24,719 nucleotides of DNA from Scatavimonas merdipullorum (lineage in GTDB: Bacteria; Bacillota; Clostridia; Oscillospirales; Acutalibacteraceae): the NCBI GenBank assembly GCA_018712865.1, contig DVGH01000011.1:1-24719 (forward strand), read 5' to 3'. Below, piece after piece: positions 6,975 to 13,982 of the stretch (position 1 is its first letter; every line of letters begins with the position of its first letter). Under the pieces are notes generated by a model that searched no databases, had not been told where the DNA came from, and saw nothing but the letters and a program-made list of their open reading frames with translations. The position numbers and the translations under genes are program-made.

Positions 6975-9900
6975 ATGAAGGTTTTTTGGAAACAAAAACT
7001 CCTGTCCGGCGTGCTGGCAGCTACCATGGCAGCCTCAGCCATTTCCGGCGGGATGGTGGCCGTTTCGGCAGCGGAAGAGCCGTCAAGCGGTACGCCCTAC
7101 GCAGCCGGGGGTACATTTTTGGAAAACAGCTTTGAGGAACATGCACCTTTAACGATGGAGCGCTTAAGCAGCATACAGATCGGGGAGCCCAACCCAGATG
7201 GCGCCGTAGCAGAGATTGTGGCTTATAATGCCGACCGGAAGGAGGCCTATGTGGTCAATGGGCAGGACGGCCTGCTGTACCGTTTTTCTGTAGAGGAGGC
7301 CGGCCTGACGGAAACCGGCAGCGAAGATATGCGCGGCCTGGTGGACGGCTTTGCCTACGGTGATATGACCAGCGTGGCGGTTGACACCGTCAACGACCAT
7401 ATAGCCGTGGCGCTTCAGGCAGCCGGCTATGCAGACAACGGTCGGATTGTGCTGCTGGACTATGATTTTAACCTGCTGGCAGCCTATGAGGTAGGCGTAC
7501 AGCCGGATATGGTGACCTTTTCTCATGACGGCCGGTTGGTTCTTTCCGCCAATGAGGGCGAGCCGCGGGAAGGCTATGGCGAAGGGACAATCGACCCCGC
7601 CGGTTCGGTTTCTATCATTGACCTGATGGAAGAAAGTGTGACGACCGCGGGGTTTGAGGAATTTGACTCTGCCGAGCTTGCAGAACAGGGCGTTCTGATT
7701 GGCAAGGTGGATGGGAAAATGAACGAAGCGGCCGTTGATTTGGAGCCCGAATACATTGCCGTTTCCGCCGATGACAGTAAGGCCTATGTTTCTTTACAGG
7801 AAGCCAACGCGATTGCCACAGTAGATTTAAAGAGCATGCGTATCACCGCGGTTAAAAGCATGGGTTTTAAGGATTTAAGCGATGAAAAGAACGCGATTGA
7901 CCTGGTGGAGGACGGAACCTACCAGGCCAAAACCTACCCGAATGCGCTTGGGGTATATATGCCGGATGCTCTAAGCATTTTTGAAGCAAACGGCAGCAGC
8001 TACCTGGTGACCGCCAACGAAGGCGACGCCAGGGAGTGGGGCGATTACGTCAATGAAGCCAAAGAGACCTTGCTTGCCTCCGACGGTACAGAGGCCGAAA
8101 AGGTCCGCGTGCTGGATAAAGATCTGACTGCCGTTCCGGATGAAAGCAAGGAATATCTTTACGGCGGCCGTTCTTTTGCTATTTACAACGCGGACACCAT
8201 GGAACTGGTGTATGAAAGCGGCAATGATTTTGAGGAAAAAACGGCCGCATATCTTCCAAACTGGTTCAATTGCTCCAACGACGATATTGAGCTGGACAGC
8301 CGCAGTGCAAAAAAAGGACCCGAGGCGGAAAGCGTTGCAGTTGGCCAGATTGGTGAAAAAACCTATGCCTTTATCGCTCTGGAGCGGATCGGCGGCGTGA
8401 TGGTGTATGACGTAACCGACCCGGCAGATGCAGCCTATGTCAACTATATAAACACCCGCGATTTTAGCGAGGACATTAAAGAAGACGTTTCCCCCGAGGG
8501 CTTATGCTTTCTTTCAATCAACGGCAAGCCCTTGCTTCTTGCAGCGTGTGAGGTTTCCGGCACGGTAGCGGCCTATTCCTTTGCCGGCACAGCTGTTGGA
8601 AATGTGCCTGAAGAGCCTGGATATGACCCCATGCAAAACGACGCGGTTATCCTCTATACCAACGATGTGCATTGCGCCATGGAGGATTACGCGGCCTTTG
8701 CTTCCTACCGGCAGCAGATGCTGGACGCCGGCTACCGCACCGTTACCATTGACGCGGGCGACGCCGTGCAGGGAGAAGTAATTGGTACGCTGACCAACGG
8801 CACCGCAATTGTGGAAATTATGAATGCGGTAGGCTATGACTATGCGGTGCCCGGCAACCATGAATTCGACTATGGAATGGATGTTTTTAAGGAGCTTTCC
8901 GGTCAGGTGGAAGCGGACATCATGCCAGAATACGAATATTTAAGCGCCAACTTTGTGGATTTACAAACAAACAAGACCGTTTTCAAACCCTATGAAATCC
9001 GGAAAATAGCCGGACAGGATGTGGCTTTTGTGGGAATCTCTACCCCGGAGACCTATACCAAATCCACGCCGGCCTACTTTCAGGACGAAAACGGCAACTA
9101 TATTTACAGCTTCTGCGAGGGCAGCGGTGACGACACCTTCTTCTATGACACAATTCAGGCGGCGGTAGACAACGCCATAGAGGAAGGGGCCGACCTGGTA
9201 ATTGCTGTGGGCCACCTGGGAACCGACGCTGCCTCCGAGCCCTGGCGCTCCACCGACGTAATTGCAAACACTACCGGCATTGACGCGTTTATAGACGCCC
9301 ACTCCCACAGCACGATAGAAGAACAGCTGGTGGACAACAAAAACGGCGAGGATGTTGTGCTCACTTCTACCGGGACAAAATTTGAAAATTTTGGGAAGAT
9401 GACTATTTCTGAAGACGGAACAATTGTAAGCGAGCTGCTTAAGCCGGAAGAGGTGGACATAGATGCCACCGCTTCGGCAGAGGCCGCTTATGACCAGACA
9501 CAGGAGGTTATCGACAAATACGAAGAGCTGCAGCAGTTTACTTATGAAGAGGTTGGCTTCTCTGAGGTCAATTTAACCACGGTGGACCCGGAAACCGGCG
9601 ACCGTATAATCCGTAATCAGGAAACCAATATGGGCAATTTTGTGGCCGACGCCTACCGTGCGACTACAGGAGCGGATATCGCCTTTGCCAACGGTGGTGG
9701 TATCCGGGCAGATGTGGCAAGGGGAACCGTTATCCGCAAGGACTTGATGGATGTCAACGCCTTTGGCAATACCATGTGCGTGCTGGAGGTTACCGGCCAG
9801 CAGATTCTTGACGCTTTGGAATGGAGCGCGCATGCACCGCTCAACGAAGATGGAACGGCTTTAACCGAAAACGGCGGCTTTATGCACACCGCGGGCCTTA

Positions 9901-10547
9901 CTTATGAAATTAACCTGCATGTGCAGGAAAGTCCGGTTCTTACCGACAGCCAGGGCGTTTTTACCGGCATTGACGAAAGCAAACCCCGCCGGGTGCAGAA
10001 CGTTGAGGTAAACGGTGAAATCATTGACCCGGAGGCCATTTATACCCTGGCCGGCAGCGCCTATACCCTGTGCAGCGGCGGCGACGGCTACACGATGTTT
10101 CAAGACGCCAAGGTTGTTGCGGCCGATTGCGGAAAGGATCAGGATTTGCTGATTGCATATTTGCAGGAAGATCTTAACGGGACGATCCCGGCTGATTTGT
10201 ACGGAAATCCGTACGGCGAAGGCCGCATTAAGATCCTGACCACAGGGGCGGAGGAAGCCCACCGCTATGTGGAGACCGAACGCGTGGAGGCTACCGCTGA
10301 GCAGGACGGCTATGTAAAATATGTGTGCAGCATCTGTGGAGAGGAGAAAACCGAAGTGATGCCCAAGCTGTCCGGGGAAGAAGAGAAAACGGAAGTACTG
10401 CCCGAACAGCCGGGGAAAGAAGGAAGCCCCAGCTTCCCGGAAACCGGCGCCAATATCCCGATTGTTTGTTTTGCACTTCTGCTCGGGGCGGCTGCTGTAA
10501 TCGGCGGCCTGGGCGCGTGGAAACGCAAAAGCGGCAAAAGTGTGTAA
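6975..10547 (+). CDS. Secreted, wall-anchored choice-of-anchor-I / 5'-nucleotidase family metallophosphatase
   Basis: This 1190-residue surface protein probably removes phosphate from nucleotides or related esters outside the cell. Residues 1-33 form a Sec signal peptide. Residues about 60-540 resemble the choice-of-anchor-I beta-propeller (VVNGQDG, SANEGEPREGYGEGTIDPAGS, VTANEGDAREWGDY). A calcineurin-like phosphoesterase follows with metal ligands in YTNDVH (561-566), DAGD (593-596), GNHEFDYG (627-634), VGHLG (745-749) and DAHSHS (774-779). The 5'-nucleotidase C-terminal domain has MGNFVADAYR (886-895), FANGGGIRADV (904-914) and GGDGYTMF (1035-1042). A short CSICGEEKTEV module precedes the sorting signal FPETG (1154-1158), a hydrophobic stretch and a KRKSGKSV tail. 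FPETG deviates from LPxTG, so a matching sortase is expected elsewhere. It is a single-gene unit with its own terminator. Exact substrate is unknown. Confidence 0.9.
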   Translation: MKVFWKQKLLSGVLAATMAASAISGGMVAVSAAEEPSSGTPYAAGGTFLENSFEEHAPLTMERLSSIQIGEPNPDGAVAEIVAYNADRKEAYVVNGQDGLLYRFSVEEAGLTETGSEDMRGLVDGFAYGDMTSVAVDTVNDHIAVALQAAGYADNGRIVLLDYDFNLLAAYEVGVQPDMVTFSHDGRLVLSANEGEPREGYGEGTIDPAGSVSIIDLMEESVTTAGFEEFDSAELAEQGVLIGKVDGKMNEAAVDLEPEYIAVSADDSKAYVSLQEANAIATVDLKSMRITAVKSMGFKDLSDEKNAIDLVEDGTYQAKTYPNALGVYMPDALSIFEANGSSYLVTANEGDAREWGDYVNEAKETLLASDGTEAEKVRVLDKDLTAVPDESKEYLYGGRSFAIYNADTMELVYESGNDFEEKTAAYLPNWFNCSNDDIELDSRSAKKGPEAESVAVGQIGEKTYAFIALERIGGVMVYDVTDPADAAYVNYINTRDFSEDIKEDVSPEGLCFLSINGKPLLLAACEVSGTVAAYSFAGTAVGNVPEEPGYDPMQNDAVILYTNDVHCAMEDYAAFASYRQQMLDAGYRTVTIDAGDAVQGEVIGTLTNGTAIVEIMNAVGYDYAVPGNHEFDYGMDVFKELSGQVEADIMPEYEYLSANFVDLQTNKTVFKPYEIRKIAGQDVAFVGISTPETYTKSTPAYFQDENGNYIYSFCEGSGDDTFFYDTIQAAVDNAIEEGADLVIAVGHLGTDAASEPWRSTDVIANTTGIDAFIDAHSHSTIEEQLVDNKNGEDVVLTSTGTKFENFGKMTISEDGTIVSELLKPEEVDIDATASAEAAYDQTQEVIDKYEELQQFTYEEVGFSEVNLTTVDPETGDRIIRNQETNMGNFVADAYRATTGADIAFANGGGIRADVARGTVIRKDLMDVNAFGNTMCVLEVTGQQILDALEWSAHAPLNEDGTALTENGGFMHTAGLTYEINLHVQESPVLTDSQGVFTGIDESKPRRVQNVEVNGEIIDPEAIYTLAGSAYTLCSGGDGYTMFQDAKVVAADCGKDQDLLIAYLQEDLNGTIPADLYGNPYGEGRIKILTTGAEEAHRYVETERVEATAEQDGYVKYVCSICGEEKTEVMPKLSGEEEKTEVLPEQPGKEGSPSFPETGANIPIVCFALLLGAAAVIGGLGAWKRKSGKSV

Positions 10548-10609
10548 TTGCATTGACGGATAACCGATTGCCCCAGTTTTTCGCTTTATGCAACGATAGA
10601 AAGAATACA

Positions 10610-10651
10610 AAAAGCTCCGTGTAAGTGGAAACCCATTTGCACGGAGCTTTT
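10610..10651 (+). terminator. Terminator after nucleotidase gene
   Basis: AAAAGCTCCGTG (10610-10621) pairs with CACGGAGCTTTT (10640-10651) around an 18-base loop. The right arm ends in TTTTCTGTTT, so it works as an intrinsic terminator on the plus strand. Confidence 0.85.
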
Positions 10652-10748
10652 CTGTTTATACATTTGTCTGTTATAAAAGAAGGGCTACGGTAAAACAATA
10701 TTTTTGCCATGTTTTTTGGTTTTTACAAGAATTTATTTTATTTATGTA

Positions 10749-10896
10749 TTGACAGCCAAGGGGTAAATATTATAACATTTTATACAGGGAATTTACAATT
10801 TGTTTACGTAAACCATAAAAATGAGCCGCATTCTTTACGTAGATTTTACAAAGGATGGATCCGGCAAGGATATACGTAAGCGCTTTGTAATACAAT
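10749..10896 (+). promoter_or_regulatory. Promoter region of Na/Pi transporter with Pho-box-like repeats
   Basis: TTGACA (10749-10754) and TATAAC (10771-10776) form a promoter with a 16-bp spacer. From 10781 hexamers recur every 11 bp: TATACA (10781), TTTACA (10792), TTTACG (10803), and again TTTACG (10834) and TTTACA (10845). This resembles PhoP boxes (TT-A/T/C-ACA with about 5 bp between). GTTTACGTAAAC (10802-10813) is also a perfect palindrome, and TACGTA recurs at 10805, 10836 and 10873. A second possible -10, TACAAT (10891-10896), has no good -35, as expected of an activator-dependent promoter. The leader to the ATG at 11159 is unusually long and I see no gene in it. Confidence 0.5.
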
Positions 10897-11108
10897 ATTT
10901 TAGAAAAAGAGGGCTGTATCACCGCTCAGGCCGTAAAAATATGAGGAATCCAAATAGCGTTTTATTTGCTTAATAAAGACAAAAACAGCTTTACGGTTTG
11001 GGCTCTGGGGGTTATATGCGCTCTTTCATTTTGTCCTTTTCTATAATACATTTGCACTGTGAAGTGAAAAATTGCGGCCCAAAGACCGTTTTGCAAGACG
11101 GCTTTTGG

Positions 11109-11134
11109 ATGGCGCAGGCTGCAAGCTGCGCCAT
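11109..11134 (+). promoter_or_regulatory. Leader hairpin before the Na/Pi transporter start
   Basis: ATGGCGCAG (11109-11117) and CTGCGCCAT (11126-11134) form a 9-bp stem with an 8-base loop. It ends a few bases before the GAAAGGAAC ribosome binding site. A smaller CCGT/ACGG stem lies just upstream. It could modulate ribosome access. No known riboswitch class is recognised. Confidence 0.4.
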
Positions 11135-11158
11135 GGAAAGAAAGGAACGAAAAAGTAC

Positions 11159-12907
11159 ATGGATATTTTTTCCTTATTTACATTGCTGGGCGGACTTGCC
11201 ATGTTTTTATTTGGCATGAACACAATGGGCGACGGACTGGAAAAGCTTTCGGGCGGAAAGCTTGAACGAACGCTTGAAAAAATGACGGATAACACGTTTA
11301 AGGGTTTTCTGTTGGGAGCGGGCGTAACGGCCGTTATCCAGAGTTCGTCTGCTACCACGGTTATGGTGGTCGGGTTTGTAAATTCCGGGATTATGAAGCT
11401 TGCCCAGGCGATCGGCGTGATTATGGGGGCAAACGTGGGCACGACCGTAACGGCCTGGCTGCTGAGTCTTACAGGGATTCAAGGCGACAGCTTTATTTTA
11501 AAGCTTTTAAAACCCACGGGCTTTGCGCCGATTCTTGCGTTTATTGGCATTGCGCTTTTAATGTTTGCAAAGCGCGGCAAGAAAAAGGACATAGGCACAA
11601 TTTTAGTTGGCTTTGCCGTCTTGATGTACGGTATGGAGGTCATGAGCGGTGCGGTGGAGCCTTTGGCGGAGGTGCCGGAATTTACAAATTTGCTTACCAT
11701 ATTTTCCAACCCGCTGTTCGGCGTGCTGGCGGGCGCGCTGCTGACGGCGGTGATTCAGAGCTCTTCTGCATCGGTTGGTATTTTACAGGCGATTTCTGCA
11801 ACAGGAAGCGTTACCTTTGCTACGGCGATCCCGATTGTAATGGGCCAAAACATCGGAACATGTGTAACCGCCATGCTGTCTTGTATTGGCGCAAAGAAGA
11901 ATGCAAAGCGCGCGGCATTTGTGCATTTATACTTTAATATTATAGGGACGATCGTTATATCTATCTTGTTTTATGGGCTTAATGCGATTTTCCAGTTTGA
12001 TTTTGTAAACGACTTTGTAACGCCTGCTGACATAGCAATTGTGCATACCTCGTTTAATTTGCTGACAACGGCGATGCTTTTGCCGTTTTCCAAATACCTT
12101 GGCAAGCTTGCCTGTCTTACGGTGCGTGATAAGGACAAGGACGACGATACGCCGCATTTGGACGAGCGGTTTCTTAATACGCCGGCAATTGCGGTGGAGC
12201 AGTGCGACGTTATGGCGGTAAAAATGGCACATCTTGCAAGAGAAACGTTTCTTGCATCGTTGACGCTTGTGGAAAGCTATGATGAGAAAACCGCGGAAAA
12301 GATACAAGAAAATGAAAATAAAATTGATATGTATGAAGACGTGCTTGGCTCTTACCTTGTTAAGCTGAGCAGTAAAAGCCTTACGATCAGCGACAGCAAA
12401 GAGGTTTCAAGGCTGCTGCACTGCATAGGCGACTTTGAAAGAATCAGCGACCATGCGGTCAATGTGCTGGACGTTGCAAAGGAAATGTATGAAAAGAAAA
12501 TTACTTTTTCTGCGCAGGCGAAAGATGAGATTAAAGTGATAACAGCGGCGCTGACGGAAATATTGGCAATTACCATTGAAGCGTTTGAAAACAAGGATTT
12601 TGCTCTGGCAGATAAGGTGGAGCCGTTGGAGCAGGTGATCGACGGACTTAAGGACAACCTTAAGCGCAGGCATGTTAAAAGGCTGCGGGAGGGTACGTGT
12701 ACGATCGAGCTGGGATTTATCTTTTCAGATTTGCTTACCAATTACGAAAGAGTGTCCGACCATTGCTCCAACATTGCAGTTTGTATGATCCAGGTCAATA
12801 AGGAGAGCTTTGAAACACACGAGTACCTGCATGAGGTACGCGGTGATGAAGTAGGACATTTTAAAGCGGAATATAATGCGTTTAAAACAAAATATGCATT
12901 GCCCTAA
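11159..12907 (+). CDS. Na+/phosphate cotransporter family protein with PhoU-like domain
   Basis: This is a 582-residue membrane protein of the NptA/YjbB (PNaS) family that takes up or moves inorganic phosphate with sodium. Two inverted-repeat halves are visible, each with a QSSS motif (QSSSATT, residues 61-67; QSSSASV, 200-206) followed by GANVGTTVTA (90-99) and GQNIGTCVTA (229-238). About eight hydrophobic segments span residues 1-315. Residues about 340-560 form a helical PhoU-like cytoplasmic domain (ERISDHAVNVLD, ERVSDHCSNIAV). The ATG at 11159 is chosen over an in-frame upstream start because GAAAGGAAC lies just before it and the hydrophobic domain begins there. It ends in a bidirectional terminator shared with convergent mntP. 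Regulation by phosphate is suggested by the hexamer array upstream. Confidence 0.93.
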   Translation: MDIFSLFTLLGGLAMFLFGMNTMGDGLEKLSGGKLERTLEKMTDNTFKGFLLGAGVTAVIQSSSATTVMVVGFVNSGIMKLAQAIGVIMGANVGTTVTAWLLSLTGIQGDSFILKLLKPTGFAPILAFIGIALLMFAKRGKKKDIGTILVGFAVLMYGMEVMSGAVEPLAEVPEFTNLLTIFSNPLFGVLAGALLTAVIQSSSASVGILQAISATGSVTFATAIPIVMGQNIGTCVTAMLSCIGAKKNAKRAAFVHLYFNIIGTIVISILFYGLNAIFQFDFVNDFVTPADIAIVHTSFNLLTTAMLLPFSKYLGKLACLTVRDKDKDDDTPHLDERFLNTPAIAVEQCDVMAVKMAHLARETFLASLTLVESYDEKTAEKIQENENKIDMYEDVLGSYLVKLSSKSLTISDSKEVSRLLHCIGDFERISDHAVNVLDVAKEMYEKKITFSAQAKDEIKVITAALTEILAITIEAFENKDFALADKVEPLEQVIDGLKDNLKRRHVKRLREGTCTIELGFIFSDLLTNYERVSDHCSNIAVCMIQVNKESFETHEYLHEVRGDEVGHFKAEYNAFKTKYALP

Positions 12908-12946
12908 AAACAGGGGGCTGAACCGGCCGGTTCAGCCCCCTGTTTT
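12907..12946. terminator. Bidirectional terminator between Na/Pi transporter and mntP
   Basis: A perfect 40-bp palindrome has the centre AACCGGCCGGTT and outer arms AAAACAGGGGG and CCCCCTGTTTT. T-runs lie at the 3' end on both strands, fitting the two convergent genes that meet here. Confidence 0.93.
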
Positions 12947-12958
12947 ACTTTTAACAAT

Positions 12959-13525
12959 TTACAGGATATCCATATGCTCCAAAAGGATTTTTACGCCCAT
13001 CAAAATTAAAACAATGCCGCCAATCAGCTCGGCTTTGCTTTTAAAGCGTATTCCAAACCGGTTGCCAATGGCAACACCGGCAAGGGACAGGACAAAGGTA
13101 GTGACCCCGATCAAAGAAATGGCATAAAAAATGTGAACCTGCAAAAACGCAAAAGTAACGCCGGCTGCAAGTGCGTCGATGCTGGTGGCGACAGAAAGCA
13201 TAAGCAGCTCCTTGAGGCGCAGGCTTTCTTCCTTTGGCGCTTCCTCCTGTGTATTCCTAACGGCCTCAAGCACCATTTTTCCGCCGATAAAACATAGCAG
13301 GGCAAATGCAATCCAATGGTCAAAGTCTGTAATATAACGGGAAAACTGTGTGCCTAAAAGCCAACCGATCAAAGGCATAAGCGCCTGAAAGCCTCCAAAG
13401 AAAAGCGCGATCAAAAGAGTGTATTTTTTATGAAATACCCGCATGTTCAGGCCTTTACACAAGGATACTGCAAAAGCGTCCATAGACAGTCCGACGGCAA
13501 TAAAAAACAGCTCTGCAAAACCCAT
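12959..13525 (-). CDS. mntP: Manganese efflux pump MntP
   Basis: MntP is a small inner-membrane exporter that protects cells from excess manganese. This 188-residue copy has six hydrophobic segments in two repeat halves. The paired acidic motifs are GLSMDAFAVSLCKG near the N-terminus and SVATSIDALAAGVTFA in the middle. The length matches the family (about 185-190). The start is placed at 13525, where AAAGGATG stands about eight bases upstream. The longer in-frame reading that begins at 13609 would run through the riboswitch terminator and is rejected. The gene is monocistronic, driven by a consensus-like promoter, and preceded by a yybP-ykoY Mn2+ riboswitch, which independently supports the manganese role. 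Confidence 0.96.
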   Translation of the reverse strand: MGFAELFFIAVGLSMDAFAVSLCKGLNMRVFHKKYTLLIALFFGGFQALMPLIGWLLGTQFSRYITDFDHWIAFALLCFIGGKMVLEAVRNTQEEAPKEESLRLKELLMLSVATSIDALAAGVTFAFLQVHIFYAISLIGVTTFVLSLAGVAIGNRFGIRFKSKAELIGGIVLILMGVKILLEHMDIL

Positions 13526-13586
13526 ATTCAGACATCCTTTCAGAAAAATAAGCGGTGGTTTTTTCCTTTTTGCTTCAATAAAAAAA

Positions 13587-13621
13587 GACGCAGGCACGGC
13601 GACAGGCACCGTACATGAGTC
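13587..13621 (-). terminator. Riboswitch-controlled terminator in mntP leader
   Basis: On the minus strand GACTCATGTACGG pairs with CCGTGCCTGCGTC (11 of 13 positions, including G-U) and is followed by seven T. Its 5' arm overlaps the 3' closing strand of the aptamer (AATGAGACTCA). Aptamer and terminator are therefore mutually exclusive, an on-switch arrangement for Mn2+. Confidence 0.75.
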
Positions 13622-13705
13622 TCATTATTTCAGGCAAGCCAGGCCAAACGGCCAGGATGTTGACTTGCCGCGTATGATTACGCCAATTACTCCCTCAATA
13701 ACGTT
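13606..13705 (-). ncRNA. yybP-ykoY manganese riboswitch aptamer
   Basis: The minus strand shows the class hallmarks in order: GAGGGAGTA near the 5' end, GTCAACATCCTGGCC with the partner GGCCTGGC in the middle, and AATGAGACTCATGTACGG at the 3' end. P1 is closed by UGAG/CUCA. The aptamer starts right at the predicted transcription start and lies upstream of mntP, the classic regulon member. In this class Mn2+ binding stabilises P1 and prevents the downstream terminator. Boundaries are approximate. Confidence 0.9.
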
Positions 13706-13710
13706 TGTCT

Positions 13711-13739
13711 ATCGTAGCAGATTTTATTGCATTTGTCAA
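13711..13739 (-). promoter_or_regulatory. Promoter of mntP
   Basis: On the minus strand TTGACA (13739-13734) and TACGAT (13716-13711) are 17 bp apart. Transcription would start at about 13704, directly at the aptamer. Confidence 0.8.
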
Positions 13740-13847
13740 TCATTTGGCCCAAAACGGAAAAACAATTTTTTCGGCGAATAAAAAATTCTGTTTATTTAAT
13801 CTATATTTACAAATAAAAGTTTGTGAATTATGCAGATGTGGGATAGA

Positions 13848-13876
13848 TTGCAATTGGGACATCTGTAATATATACT
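13848..13876 (+). promoter_or_regulatory. Promoter of dockerin-amylase gene
   Basis: TTGCAA (13848-13853) and TATACT (13871-13876) are 17 bp apart. Upstream is an imperfect dyad ATTTACAAA / TTTGTGAAT (13805-13828) that may be an operator. In the leader, GTGGTGCTCCT and AGGAGTACCAC (13919-13943) make an 11-bp hairpin with loop AAC and no U-tract, more like a stabilising or regulatory stem than a terminator. No gene is seen between 13740 and 13982. Confidence 0.6.
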
Positions 13877-13982
13877 TGACATAGGAATAAAAAATACTTT
13901 TTTGCAGCAGAAAATATTGTGGTGCTCCTAACAGGAGTACCACGATGTTTATATAGAAAATGGCGTTAAAGGAGATAGTTTT

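Noticed and set aside
10874..10887. CGTAAGCGCTTTGT as a catabolite-response (cre) site
   Set aside because: The core GTAAGCGCTT fits but both ends fail the consensus, and the downstream gene is not a carbon-catabolic one.
10998..11219. 73-codon frame in the Na/Pi leader
   Set aside because: No ribosome binding site or family resemblance, and it overlaps the transporter start in another frame.
13526..13609. Longer N-terminus for MntP
   Set aside because: It would translate the riboswitch terminator. The family N-terminus and ribosome binding site are at 13525.
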